Below are positions 17,176 to 26,290 of a DNA stretch of 64,000 bases, one piece after another (positions within the stretch are counted from its first letter, which is position 1; each line of letters begins with the position of its first letter). The stretch spans positions 249,538 to 313,537 of the forward strand of contig NZ_SOAX01000003.1 of assembly GCF_004364635.1 (NCBI RefSeq), written 5' to 3'. The notes under the pieces are model-generated. The model saw only the letters and a program-made list of their open reading frames with translations. It did not search any database and had not been told where the DNA came from. The position numbers and the translations under genes are program-made. The DNA is from Halospina denitrificans. Its GTDB lineage: Bacteria; Pseudomonadota; Gammaproteobacteria; Pseudomonadales; Oleiphilaceae.

Positions 17176-20100
17176 TCAGACAAGCGACTGACTGACGCAC
17201 AACTTTATCTTGTCGAGAATCACCACAATCTGACGAATTTCCTCTTCCAGGTGATGCTCGAAAGAATCACCTGCAGCATAACCGTCTGAAACGATCCTGG
17301 CTCCCATACTGATCCGGAGTGCGGCTGTATGGGTGCCTTTCAGCGGCACCGGTTGCCCGATGTGGCAACACTGCCGCGCGGCCTGCTGCATATCACCGCT
17401 CAATGGCTCGAGCGTATCCGTTTCAAGTTCCTGGTTCAGAAGCTGATAGAGTTTTTTCGCCCGGTCTGGGTCGAGCCAGGCACCACCGGCACACTCTCTC
17501 ACCAGGAACGGAAAGATACTCCGGCGGTTTGAAAGTTCCCGGCCGGAAAAATCATCACGGGCCCACCACTCATCATCCGACTCAAAAAGCGGGTCGACCA
17601 GCGGATGCTCGCGAAGAAGGCTCATCACCTGCTCGCTGAACCGGTTCAGGCCATCGATCCTGAGAGCGTCTGGTACGGCGTAATACCGCTCTATCTCCGC
17701 TAACGCTGCTCGCCAGCGCAGCAGCACCCCTGTCTGGACAACGGCTTCAGCACCCGGAACCATGGATGCCCATTCCCCCAGCGCATCCGAGGGTAAATAT
17801 TCAGACAGCCCCTCCGGTAGCTGGGGAGTATCCGTTATCCGGCGACACACCTGATCAGGGAAAACGGCAGCACCACTGAAAGGCGGTCCCGTGAAAAACT
17901 TGGAACCCGTCAGAAGCAATATGTCGCCGTCAGCGAGGTGGGAACGCAGATCGTCCCAATCCGTTCGCAACTGACAGGCATCCACAACAATCTGGAGCTT
18001 GTCACCATAATTGGCTCTAAGCCGGTCCATGACGTCCCTGGATGGGCACCACCTGCCAAGCTTCGATTGCTCCATGGCATGCAGAATGACCGAGTAGCCA
18101 TCACGCACCAGTGTTCCGACATGGCGCTCAACCGCGGCATCCATTTCCGCAGGGGAGCGAATCGCCCCGGCTTCGTTGTGGACATCGACGGCGCTGTAGT
18201 CAATGGAGGGCATGCCAGCCAGCCGTTCACCCCGGGTTACCGGAACACCCAGACAGGTTTCATCATCAAAATGCCGTCCGGTTACCGACTCCGGTGTACC
18301 AGAGCCTGTTTCATCGGCCATACAGACAACGCTGACCCAGGAGGCGGAGGAATCATTCGCGGCCACCCCAACAGCCAGAAGCTGTGCGTCGGTTCCGGAG
18401 GGGACAAGAAAAACAGACGGCGCCAGGTCAGCCAGCCCCAGTAGCTGCATAAGCCTCTGCTCAAGCTGACGGAAACAGTCCGGGATAACCTTACCGGGAT
18501 CACCCGGGACCAGGTCGTGCAGCAGCTGCTGTCGGTAATGCTCTGCGGCCTCGTAAGCCTGTCTCGAAACGGATGAGGCTGTCGAAGAAGCGAACGTGAA
18601 CGCATGGTCCCGGGGTGCCGGCGAACAGCCATAGCGGTTGAGCCCGGTCACCGGATCCACGATGAGCCGGCCATCACCGCCCTGCATGAAATGCCAGTGC
18701 GTTGGGTTGAGCAGTGCCGGGTAGCACTGGTCCAGTTGCTCGCCAATACGCCGGGTATGATGAAGCAGCTGATCGAGATGCTCCCATTCCGTCCTGTGAT
18801 TCACAATGGCGACACGAATCGCCAGGGACCCATCCAGTTTGGTGGTAGACGGTGCGGATACGCCCTGAAGCTGAAGCTGCGTGACAATGGCCCTGTTCAG
18901 CGCATTCAGATAATACTCCGAACATTCCACGGCGGCGTTGGCCCCAGGCGGCTGATACCGCAGGCACACAATATTGCTGCGGACCGGCGCAAGCAGCTCC
19001 AGATCGTCAGCAGCGTTGACGCGGCTTTCCAGTTCACGCGCCAGCCTGCAGTGCTTTCTGACACTGGCCGCCATGTTTTCGAGGCCCACCCCCTGGAAGG
19101 TGAACCAGACTTTCAGCGCCAGGAATCCACGGGACAGTTCAGGCCCAAGGTCGCAGGGCCAGGGAGCGCCCGCTTCAAGGCCGAGGGACTGGGTTTCAAG
19201 GTACTCAACAGGTTCCGAAAACGTGCTCCGGTGGGCCGCCGCATCACGTACGAGCACACCGCCAACGGCGTAAGGAACCTGGAACCATTTATGGAAGTCG
19301 AAGCCCACTGAATCCGCACGATTCAGCCCCTCAAGGTCGTCCGCATACTCCTCGAGCAGAGCCAGAGCCGCTCCGAATGCCGCATCCACATGAAACCAGA
19401 GCTGCTCCTGTTCACAGATATCAGCAAGATCAGCCAGGTCATCAATAGCGCCTGTGTTAACCGTGCAGGCCGTGCCAATGATGGCGAAGGGTTTGAACCC
19501 GGCGCGCCGATCATTCGCAATGGCCTCGCGCAGGGCCTCCGTGTCGAGCGAGTGATCGTCACGGACCGGAACGCGGCGCAATGCATCGCTGCCCAGGCCA
19601 AGCAACTGGAACGCTTTGACCAGGGCCCCATGGGTCTGGGTTGAACAATAGCCAACCAGAACGGGCCCTTTCCCCTGGACGCCCTCCTTTTTGACCTCTT
19701 CGCCCAATGCCCACTGACGGGCAACGGCAAGCGCAATAACCGAAGCCATTGAGGTCCCGCTGACCAACAGCCCGGAACTGTTCGACGGAAAGCCGAACAG
19801 CTCCCGGCTCCACTGGATGACCTGGGCTTCCACCGCGTGCGCGATGTGATTACGGCCCCCAAGGTTGTTGTTCAACAGAGCGGAGCAGAGTTCCCCCAAC
19901 GCACCATAGAGATTGCCGCTGCCATGCACCCAGCCGAAAAATCCCGGATGCAGGTTGCCGTTGGTATAGGGAATCAGGTAATCCCGGAAGTGATCCAGAA
20001 GCTGCTCAGGGGGCTGGCCCTCCCGGGGCACGGGGCCTGTAAAGGCACGCCAGGCAGCCTCCGGCGCAGGCTGCCACACCGGCACGTCCTCAAGGCCCCT

Positions 20101-20181
20101 GTAATGCTCCAACCCCGCCTCGAGCGCCTCATGGAAAAAACGCGCCAGGGAACCGAAGTCGTCCGGATCAAGATTGGCCAT
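17176..20181 (-). CDS. Tandem PLP-dependent decarboxylase/aminotransferase-fold protein
   Basis: The protein has about 1001 residues from ATG 20181 (GGGGGT upstream); a GTG lies two codons earlier. Residues 1-490 form a group II (aromatic amino acid/glutamate type) PLP decarboxylase domain: SGTSMA near 141, a ring-stacking His about 184 in STQTH, Asp about 266 in HVDAAFG, and the Schiff-base Lys about 298 in FDFHKW. Residues about 510-1001 are a second, divergent fold-type I PLP domain: PSGTDA near 595, Asp about 734 in VVDACQ, and Lys about 761 in LTGSKFFTGPPFSG. Two complete PLP sites in one chain is unusual. The gene follows the TPR/ATP-grasp gene by 23 nt and is probably co-transcribed. 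The substrate is unknown; natural-product or modified-peptide synthesis is inference. Confidence 0.8.
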   Translation of the reverse strand: MANLDPDDFGSLARFFHEALEAGLEHYRGLEDVPVWQPAPEAAWRAFTGPVPREGQPPEQLLDHFRDYLIPYTNGNLHPGFFGWVHGSGNLYGALGELCSALLNNNLGGRNHIAHAVEAQVIQWSRELFGFPSNSSGLLVSGTSMASVIALAVARQWALGEEVKKEGVQGKGPVLVGYCSTQTHGALVKAFQLLGLGSDALRRVPVRDDHSLDTEALREAIANDRRAGFKPFAIIGTACTVNTGAIDDLADLADICEQEQLWFHVDAAFGAALALLEEYADDLEGLNRADSVGFDFHKWFQVPYAVGGVLVRDAAAHRSTFSEPVEYLETQSLGLEAGAPWPCDLGPELSRGFLALKVWFTFQGVGLENMAASVRKHCRLARELESRVNAADDLELLAPVRSNIVCLRYQPPGANAAVECSEYYLNALNRAIVTQLQLQGVSAPSTTKLDGSLAIRVAIVNHRTEWEHLDQLLHHTRRIGEQLDQCYPALLNPTHWHFMQGGDGRLIVDPVTGLNRYGCSPAPRDHAFTFASSTASSVSRQAYEAAEHYRQQLLHDLVPGDPGKVIPDCFRQLEQRLMQLLGLADLAPSVFLVPSGTDAQLLAVGVAANDSSASWVSVVCMADETGSGTPESVTGRHFDDETCLGVPVTRGERLAGMPSIDYSAVDVHNEAGAIRSPAEMDAAVERHVGTLVRDGYSVILHAMEQSKLGRWCPSRDVMDRLRANYGDKLQIVVDACQLRTDWDDLRSHLADGDILLLTGSKFFTGPPFSGAAVFPDQVCRRITDTPQLPEGLSEYLPSDALGEWASMVPGAEAVVQTGVLLRWRAALAEIERYYAVPDALRIDGLNRFSEQVMSLLREHPLVDPLFESDDEWWARDDFSGRELSNRRSIFPFLVRECAGGAWLDPDRAKKLYQLLNQELETDTLEPLSGDMQQAARQCCHIGQPVPLKGTHTAALRISMGARIVSDGYAAGDSFEHHLEEEIRQIVVILDKIKLCVSQSLV

Positions 20182-20204
20182 GGTCACCCCCGCCCGGTGC
20201 CCGG

Positions 20205-22145
20205 TTAGGCTTCAGCAGTTTCAGTAGTAACCCCAACAGGTTCATCCACGGTTTCATGGACTCTGACCCCTTGCGGAACTGCCCCTGTCCAACGCTCCCT
20301 GTCCACGTTTTCAATGGAAGCCCCTTCAGGCCCTTTCGGATCTTTCAGCAGATGCTCAACGGCCGCCTTACTGCCGGCCACCACGGCCTCTACCCGACCG
20401 TCGGCGAGATTCCTGAGCCACCCCTTAAGGTTATGCTTGTGCAGTTCGTGCCAGAGCCATTCGCGGAAGCCATGGCCCTGAAGATCGCCGCTGAAAAGGA
20501 CATGCGTGACGGTTGGGTCTGCCGGGTCCGCCTCAAAATCGTGTTCCTGGGCCGGCCCTTCAAGTCCGCGCGGCGGTTCGAAATCCCACTCGGAAACGCC
20601 TGCGCGTTTGCAGAACATACGGTGAGCTGCCAGTACAATGTCCAGCGCCGCATCATTCTCGGGCGTGTTCTGGTAGGTCTGCCGGAGAAAGCTGCGCATA
20701 CTGGCGTTGGTTTCGAAGACGACAACCTTGCCGGCATTCTCTTCTTCCGTGCAGACGGCGAAATCAACTCCGAAATAATCGAGATCCAGTATCTGGAGCG
20801 CCTTTTCAAGGTTCTCCCAGGCATCGGATTCAAAATGCGCAGCCGGATTCTCGATGAAATCCTTTTCTGCGTCATAAAGCCATGGGAATTTCCGGAACGC
20901 TTTACGGGTTTCTTCACCATGGACGTTCCAATCCCCGTCGTGCCCCATCCGAAGATGCGCCGGATACAGCTTGCCGCCAACCATAAAGGCGCGGTATTTG
21001 GGATGAAACCGATGCCCCGGAGCACGCGCGTCCGTAAAAGTCACATCGTGGTACTGCAGAACATACACCTCCGCCTCATCACTGATGGATACAGGCGTCG
21101 ATTCCGGTTTATCAATAAGGTACATGTGGCGACCGTTCTGGTAACCAGAGGGCCTGACAATAACGGGAGCCTTCATGCCATTGTTCGCAATAGCTTCGCG
21201 CACTGGCTGGCTGATATCGCCCTTGACGCGGCCAAGGGAGACACTTTTCGGCATAAGCAGCCCTTCGCATTCACCCAAGCGTTCCGCATTCTCCGCGCGG
21301 GTCGTACGAAGCACTTCCTGCGGCGGGTTGATCACCGGCAGCTTCAGCTTGTTGCAGATCTTCTTCGCTTTCTTCAACGCTTCCTCACAGCGTCCCGCAT
21401 CGGTAATACTGTTATAAACGACGTCGATCTCCGGAAGCTGCTTCAGCACCTCTGGCTGTTCCTGGGCGGCATCCACAGACAGTGAATGTATACTGATCGA
21501 GCCTCTATCAACCATGTGCATCAGGTTGTTATGGCCTTCATTGATCATCACTTGGCGCTGGGAATGGTCATAATGGTAGGGAACATTATCCTGGGTCCCA
21601 AGCACCAGAACGGAAAGCCTGGGCTTCTCACTGGCGTCACTGCTCGCAAGTGGCTGAATTGATGCCGACGCAAGCCCCCACTCGGCACTCAGAACCGGTT
21701 TGCCGAGCAACCCATACAATCCGGCGAGAAGCTTAGTGGCTGTTACCGGTTTTTCTTTTGCAACATCCACCCAATGACGCGCTGCACAGAGTGCATCAAA
21801 ATAGTACTCTTGAGTCAGCGCATGAAGGATATAATGCTCTAGCAGTTTTTCGTCGTCGGGCTCAATTCGCAGGGCCCTGGAAAAGCTGATCAACGCCTCC
21901 TCAGACTTTCCCGCATCCAACTGGAGTGGCGCCAAACACCTCCACGCGTCTACGCAAGCCGGATCAATGTGAAGCATTTGTTTGGCGGCAGCGGCAATTT
22001 CCTGTGCGCTGGTGGCCTGTAAGAGCCGCTGCCGGGCTTCGGATAGAGCATCCGGCTCCCGAATGGAGGCTCCTTTGTTCTTTCCTACAGCCCCTCCGGA
22101 ATGTCGTTTACCCGCTACAGAAGTCTGTTTATTCTTTTTTGCCAT
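20205..22145 (-). CDS. TPR / ATP-grasp / acylphosphatase multidomain protein
   Basis: The product has 646 residues from ATG 22145, which has GGGGAAGAG upstream; an earlier in-frame start is less likely. A lysine-rich N-terminus leads to TPR-like helices (about 25-150, e.g. RCLAPLQLDAGKSEEALISF). Next comes an ATP-grasp-type ligase region (about 175-510) with APVIVRPSGYQNGRHMYLI, YRAFMVGGKLYPAHLRM, DYFGVDFAVC and VVVFETNASMR. The C-terminal domain (about 545-615) is acylphosphatase-like: FSGDLQGHGFREW with the anion-binding Arg, and GWLRNLADGRVEAVV with the catalytic Asn. ATP-grasp enzymes make acyl-phosphate intermediates and acylphosphatases destroy them, so the fusion is unexpected. It sits upstream of the double-PLP gene. 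No characterised homologue was recognised. Confidence 0.8.
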   Translation of the reverse strand: MAKKNKQTSVAGKRHSGGAVGKNKGASIREPDALSEARQRLLQATSAQEIAAAAKQMLHIDPACVDAWRCLAPLQLDAGKSEEALISFSRALRIEPDDEKLLEHYILHALTQEYYFDALCAARHWVDVAKEKPVTATKLLAGLYGLLGKPVLSAEWGLASASIQPLASSDASEKPRLSVLVLGTQDNVPYHYDHSQRQVMINEGHNNLMHMVDRGSISIHSLSVDAAQEQPEVLKQLPEIDVVYNSITDAGRCEEALKKAKKICNKLKLPVINPPQEVLRTTRAENAERLGECEGLLMPKSVSLGRVKGDISQPVREAIANNGMKAPVIVRPSGYQNGRHMYLIDKPESTPVSISDEAEVYVLQYHDVTFTDARAPGHRFHPKYRAFMVGGKLYPAHLRMGHDGDWNVHGEETRKAFRKFPWLYDAEKDFIENPAAHFESDAWENLEKALQILDLDYFGVDFAVCTEEENAGKVVVFETNASMRSFLRQTYQNTPENDAALDIVLAAHRMFCKRAGVSEWDFEPPRGLEGPAQEHDFEADPADPTVTHVLFSGDLQGHGFREWLWHELHKHNLKGWLRNLADGRVEAVVAGSKAAVEHLLKDPKGPEGASIENVDRERWTGAVPQGVRVHETVDEPVGVTTETAEA

Positions 22146-22324
22146 TAGCTCTTCCCCCAATCCACTGAGCCGCAATCTCCCAGGATGCGGTTACTGCACA
22201 ATAAATCGCCACAACGATTTCATTCCGACTATACGCTTCTTCTGGAACCGCGTATGCGGAGCATTTCCCAATTAGCAAACTGGACTTCTGATCTGTCGCC
22301 AGCCATGTCGCGGCCCCATAAACA

Positions 22325-22352
22325 CAAAAAAAGGCCACCCCGAAGGGTGACC
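22325..22352 (-). terminator. Rho-independent terminator of the second DUF6160-like gene
   Basis: On the minus strand AAAGGTCACCC-TTC-GGGGTGGCC is followed by TTTTTTT. It separates the DUF6160-like copy 2 transcript from the ATP-grasp gene, which starts about 180 bp further on. That gap holds a TATAGT at 22233-22228 as a possible -10 of the ATP-grasp operon. Confidence 0.88.
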
Positions 22353-22381
22353 TTTATCTTTCAAGCTACGTATCTGCGATG

Positions 22382-23389
22382 TTATTCGCGGCCGTAGATG
22401 GACATCTCGGTGTTGGTAACCTGCAGGTTGGAGATGCCTACAGAACCAATGCTGCGCTCTGCGGAAGTGCTACCATTGTTACCAACAGTGATGGTCGGCA
22501 TCCAGATGTCAGCCTGGAAGTTCGCCAGGTTAACACGCAGGGTCTCGCTCGGACCGGTGCCGCTCAGAGTGCCGCCCTGGCCGATATCCATGCTGACGAT
22601 GGCTGCGCCGCCGCCGAGAACTTCGCCACTGCCCTGGCTCGCACCCTTCAGGACGCCGAGGGAGCCGGCGCCGGCCATGCGCATGTTCTCGATGCCAACA
22701 GAGGCAACGTCGAACTGAGCGTCCAGATCATCAACGGCGAATGCCGCTTCGATCTCGAGTGCACCGTTGGCGTCGGAACCAACACCGGTGTCTGTTGCGT
22801 CATTGCGAGCAATGATGTCCAGCTGAGTCAGGAACACGTCCGCCTTCAGCTCGGAAACCAGAGTTGCCGTGTTGGAACCGTCAGAATCAGACAGCTGGAA
22901 TGCAGCATCTTCGCCGTCCGGGTTGCTATCGCTGGCAGTGCCCATTTCCATGCGCAGATCAACAGGCTGAGCTTCGCCATCAACTTCGTTATAGCTCTGC
23001 ACTGAGATCAGCGCATCACCGTCGTTCAGGGTCAGATCTTCGCCACCAAGCCCATCATCGTTGCCAGCCTTGGAGCCGTATGTGCTCAGAGTGTCGCCCT
23101 GCTCAGGAAGGTCGACGTTGATTTCCATGTCCAGAGCATCGCCAAAGCCCTGGGCAGCATCAGTACCGATACCGCCAACTTCCAGGTTGTTGACCAGGAA
23201 GGAACCTGTGTCAGCGCCCTGGCTGTAAGCGATCTGGTCGATGCTCATTTCAGTGCTGAGCTCGATGGTAACGCCAGCCTGGCCAGTGGTTTCGCCCATA
23301 GCCTGGTCGGACATCGGTTCCATCGCCTGGGTGGCGAAGGGAGCAGCAGCTACGGCTGTTGCGAGTGCAAGTTTATTCAGGCCTTTCAT
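22382..23389 (-). CDS. Exported DUF6160-like protein, copy 2
   Basis: This paralogue of the 15912 gene has about 335 residues from ATG 23389. GGAGA lies 6 nt upstream; an adjacent ATG at 23392 is also possible, and a further upstream start would bury the signal peptide. The signal peptide MKGLNKLALATAVAAAPFAT is nearly identical to copy 1. The mature start MEPMSDQAMGETTGQAGVTI and the ending SIGSVGISNLQVTNTEMSIY plus GRE show the same family. The body is acidic and asparagine/glycine-rich, as expected of an exported protein in a halophile. Copies 1 and 2 flank the ATP-grasp/PLP locus. Confidence 0.8.
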   Translation of the reverse strand: MKGLNKLALATAVAAAPFATQAMEPMSDQAMGETTGQAGVTIELSTEMSIDQIAYSQGADTGSFLVNNLEVGGIGTDAAQGFGDALDMEINVDLPEQGDTLSTYGSKAGNDDGLGGEDLTLNDGDALISVQSYNEVDGEAQPVDLRMEMGTASDSNPDGEDAAFQLSDSDGSNTATLVSELKADVFLTQLDIIARNDATDTGVGSDANGALEIEAAFAVDDLDAQFDVASVGIENMRMAGAGSLGVLKGASQGSGEVLGGGAAIVSMDIGQGGTLSGTGPSETLRVNLANFQADIWMPTITVGNNGSTSAERSIGSVGISNLQVTNTEMSIYGRE

Positions 23390-23429
23390 CATCGTTCTCC
23401 TTGGAGATTGACTAAATTGATTTATTTTT

Positions 23430-23455
23430 ATATCCGGCCAACCTTGACCGGATAT
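23430..23455. promoter_or_regulatory. Inverted repeat upstream of DUF6160-like copy 2
   Basis: ATATCCGG (23430-23437) and CCGGATAT (23448-23455) form a perfect 8-bp dyad with a 10-nt spacer, 41 bp or more before the start codon. It could be an operator or a 5' UTR hairpin. No regulator is implied by the sequence. Confidence 0.45.
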
Positions 23456-23558
23456 GATTGATTCTAGGTTAGACAATCAGAACAAAAAGTGACGAGGTTC
23501 ACACCTGACTGACAGAGCACCCGACCGCGCATGAACTGTGATAGGTTTAACACCTGCC

Positions 23559-24224
23559 TCAGGAATCACTGCCTCCGGAGCCCTGCTTTTGAGAGGCCTT
23601 ACGCATGATGCGCTGAACGGACCGCTGCAGCTCCGGGGAAACCTGCTGGGAAACAGGCTCGCCGAAAACCCACTTACCCTCGTCGCTCTGCCAGTAGGGG
23701 ACAGTCATAAGCAGGCCCAGCCCGCCCAGGTGCTGGAGCTCGACCATCAGGAAGCGCACATCCTCGATCCCGCGGTCGCCCTTGATCGATTTTTCCAGCT
23801 TTTTCCGGGTCTCCTCTTGAAGCCCCTGGGGGACGCCCATTGTGAGAAACATCCCGCTCGCCGCCAGATCACCGCGGACAGCGTTGGTAATAATGGTCTT
23901 CTGGATCGCGTGGGCGGCCATTTCCGCCTTCAGCTTCTGCTCCGGGTCAATGTGCAGGAACTGCCCCTGCCCTTGGTTATTCGCGGCATAGCCATAGGGA
24001 ACCATACTGCCGTTTTCGCGAATACTCTTTTCGGCCTTGCCCTTGGCGTCCTTGAAAATCTTCTTGAGCATGGCAATGACCTGCTTCTGTTTCTCCTCGG
24101 AAAGCTGGCCGAATGCCATTTCCTTGGCTTTCTCCTGGGTCATCCCCTCTTCCTGGGCCGGAGCCTCAACGGCAACCAGTGCGCCAGCAATCAATAGCGC
24201 CAAACCAATACTCTTCAGTTTCAT
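23559..24224 (-). CDS. Exported protein of unknown function
   Basis: Not recognised. The 221-residue protein starts at ATG 24224 behind GGGAGG; a longer in-frame start lacks a ribosome site and spoils the signal peptide. The signal peptide (MKLKSIGLALLIAGALVAVE) is cut near APAQ. The mature protein is mostly helical and lysine/glutamine-rich, with a central VPYGYAANNQGQGQFLHIDP and a hydrophobic GGLGLLMTVPYW near residue 175. No cysteine or obvious active site is present. It is monocistronic and divergent from pabB. Confidence 0.75.
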   Translation of the reverse strand: MKLKSIGLALLIAGALVAVEAPAQEEGMTQEKAKEMAFGQLSEEKQKQVIAMLKKIFKDAKGKAEKSIRENGSMVPYGYAANNQGQGQFLHIDPEQKLKAEMAAHAIQKTIITNAVRGDLAASGMFLTMGVPQGLQEETRKKLEKSIKGDRGIEDVRFLMVELQHLGGLGLLMTVPYWQSDEGKWVFGEPVSQQVSPELQRSVQRIMRKASQKQGSGGSDS

Positions 24225-24324
24225 AAAGCCTCCCGGGAAATGAATACAACACAGGGTATTGTGCCTCACAGCGGGGCCTGGCTCATTGCTGCCTGGTCAC
24301 ATTGGTGGAATGAATCGTTAAAAT

Positions 24325-25671
24325 GTGACACCTTTCACTGCTCACCCATTCAGTAGCGATCGGCCGACCCCCTCTGTCATGACGCAGGACCACCAGACAC
24401 TGCCAGGTTCCAACTGGAGCGCCCTCCTCCGCGCGTTCGCGACGGAGCCCGGATGCTGCGTCTTTGACGTGCCGGAGTCGACCAGCCAGCCCGCGGCTGT
24501 TCAGATGCTGACCGCGACCCCCTACTTCCGGGAGACCCGGATTGCAGGTTTCGGTCACAACTCGGAGCTGTCACAGAGGGCAAGGCGGGCACCCGAGGCG
24601 TCGGCTGATTCACCGGATGCCTGGCTCCCGCTGAAGATCGGCTTTCTCGGCTACGGCAACGGCGAACCGCAGCCAGGTGTGCAGGTTGCCGAATACGACT
24701 GGGCGATCATCCGTGAGGTTCAGTCGGGCAAACTTGAGCTGGTCTTCCACGCGGACTGCCCGGCATCGAGGCGCGCGCGAGTCCGGGAAAGGATTGAAGC
24801 CGCCCGAACGACGGCGACCAGTCCCGCGTTTTTCCTGAAATCCGGGTTCCAGCCCGCCCAGTCGAGGGATGAATACCTCCACAAGCTCGAACGGATCAGG
24901 GACTACATCCAGGCCGGCGATGTCTATCAGGTGAATTACGCACAGCAGTTCACCGCCACCTATGAAGGCGACCCGATGGACGCCTACATCGCCCTCCACC
25001 ATGCAAGCCCCAGCCCCTGCTCCGTCTACCTGGACACCGGCTCCCGCCAGCTCATGAGCCTCTCGCCTGAGCGGTTCCTGCGGGTTCACCGCGATGGGTC
25101 CGTGGAAACCCGACCCATCAAGGGAACCCGGAGACGGGGGACAACAGAGGCGGAAGACCGGGAAATGGTCAGGGAACTGACGACGAGCACCAAGGACCGC
25201 GCCGAGAACCTGATGATCGTGGACCTGCTCAGAAACGATCTGGGGAAGTGCTGCGAGATTGGTTCCGTCCGCGCGGAGCCACTGTTTGCCCTGGAGAGCT
25301 TCGCCAACGTTCACCACCTGGTCAGCACGGTGACGGGCAGGCTTGCCCCGGAACTCTCCCCGCTGGACCTCCTACTCAGCGCTTTTCCGGGCGGATCCAT
25401 CACGGGGGCGCCCAAGGTGCGGGCAATGGAGATCATCCGGGAACTTGAGCCAGTCCCAAGGGGGGCCTATTGCGGTTCCTTCTTTCACTGGACACCCAGG
25501 AACGGTTTTGACAGCACAATCGCCATCCGCACCCTTGAATGCCGGCAGGGCACCGTGGACTGCAAGGGCGGAGGCGGCATTGTCGCGGATTCAGTTCCCG
25601 AGGAGGAATACCGGGAATCCATCAACAAGGTGCGACTGTTCATGGATACCCTCGAAAACCTGAACGCGTGA
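24325..25671 (+). CDS. pabB: Aminodeoxychorismate synthase component I
   Basis: PabB aminates chorismate to 4-amino-4-deoxychorismate for folate synthesis. The 448-residue protein shows GDVYQVNYAQQF, the SPERFL and TRPIKGTRRRG motifs, DLLRNDLG, and FPGGSITGAPKVRAMEII in the chorismate-binding domain. PIKGT is the PabB/ADC-synthase signature. The frame opens with GTG 24325; an ATG at 24379 is an alternative, but the longer form keeps an N-terminal HPF segment typical of pseudomonad PabB. It is convergent with thrH, with 1 nt between stops. Confidence 0.93.
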   Translation: MTPFTAHPFSSDRPTPSVMTQDHQTLPGSNWSALLRAFATEPGCCVFDVPESTSQPAAVQMLTATPYFRETRIAGFGHNSELSQRARRAPEASADSPDAWLPLKIGFLGYGNGEPQPGVQVAEYDWAIIREVQSGKLELVFHADCPASRRARVRERIEAARTTATSPAFFLKSGFQPAQSRDEYLHKLERIRDYIQAGDVYQVNYAQQFTATYEGDPMDAYIALHHASPSPCSVYLDTGSRQLMSLSPERFLRVHRDGSVETRPIKGTRRRGTTEAEDREMVRELTTSTKDRAENLMIVDLLRNDLGKCCEIGSVRAEPLFALESFANVHHLVSTVTGRLAPELSPLDLLLSAFPGGSITGAPKVRAMEIIRELEPVPRGAYCGSFFHWTPRNGFDSTIAIRTLECRQGTVDCKGGGGIVADSVPEEEYRESINKVRLFMDTLENLNA

Positions 25672-25672
25672 T

Positions 25673-26290
25673 TCAGCCGTCCGGGTGTTCGTTACTCGCC
25701 TTCAGGAACTCGGCCCTCAGGCCGTCAAAATCATGAACCGCCGGGAACTGGGGAAATTCGGTAATCACGTTCTCCGGCGCGTGGAAGAGGATGCCCGCTT
25801 CCGCCTGTTTCAGCATGGTGGTGTCGTTGTAGGAATCGCCCGTGGCAATGCACCGCATATTCAACAGCTGAAACGCCCGTACCGCCTGGCGTTTCGGGTC
25901 CGGCTGGCGCAGGAAATAGTTTTCGATGGTACCGTCAGCCCCCACCCCGAGCCGGTGGCACAGCAGTGTCGGATAGCCCAGCTTGGCCATCAGCGGCATG
26001 GCAAACTCGTAGAAGGTATCCGAGAGTATGACAACCTGGAAATGCTTGCGCAGCCAGGTCAGGAATTCCGGTGCGCCCGGAAGTGGCTCGAGCTCACCAA
26101 TCACCTCCTGGATCGCCGGAAACCCGTACCCATGCTCGCTCAGCAACCGTAGCCGCTGCTGCATGAGCTGATCATAGTCCGGCACATCACGCGTGGTTGC
26201 CTCCAGTTCCGGGATGCCCGTCTTTTTTGCAAAGGCCACCCAAATCTCTGGAATAAGCACTCCTTCAAGGTCAAGACAGGCCAGTTCCAC
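25673..26290 (-). CDS. thrH: Bifunctional phosphoserine phosphatase/homoserine phosphotransferase ThrH
   Basis: This is a 205-residue HAD-superfamily enzyme. Motif I is CLDLEGVLIPE (Asp nucleophile with Glu replacing the usual second Asp, as in ThrH), motif II is VVILSDTFYEF, and motif IV is IATGDSYNDTTML. ThrH of P. aeruginosa dephosphorylates phosphoserine and can pass phosphate to homoserine. The start is GTG 26290 with AAGGAG 6 nt upstream; no nearby ATG fits. It is divergent from cysH. Confidence 0.95.
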   Translation of the reverse strand: MELACLDLEGVLIPEIWVAFAKKTGIPELEATTRDVPDYDQLMQQRLRLLSEHGYGFPAIQEVIGELEPLPGAPEFLTWLRKHFQVVILSDTFYEFAMPLMAKLGYPTLLCHRLGVGADGTIENYFLRQPDPKRQAVRAFQLLNMRCIATGDSYNDTTMLKQAEAGILFHAPENVITEFPQFPAVHDFDGLRAEFLKASNEHPDG

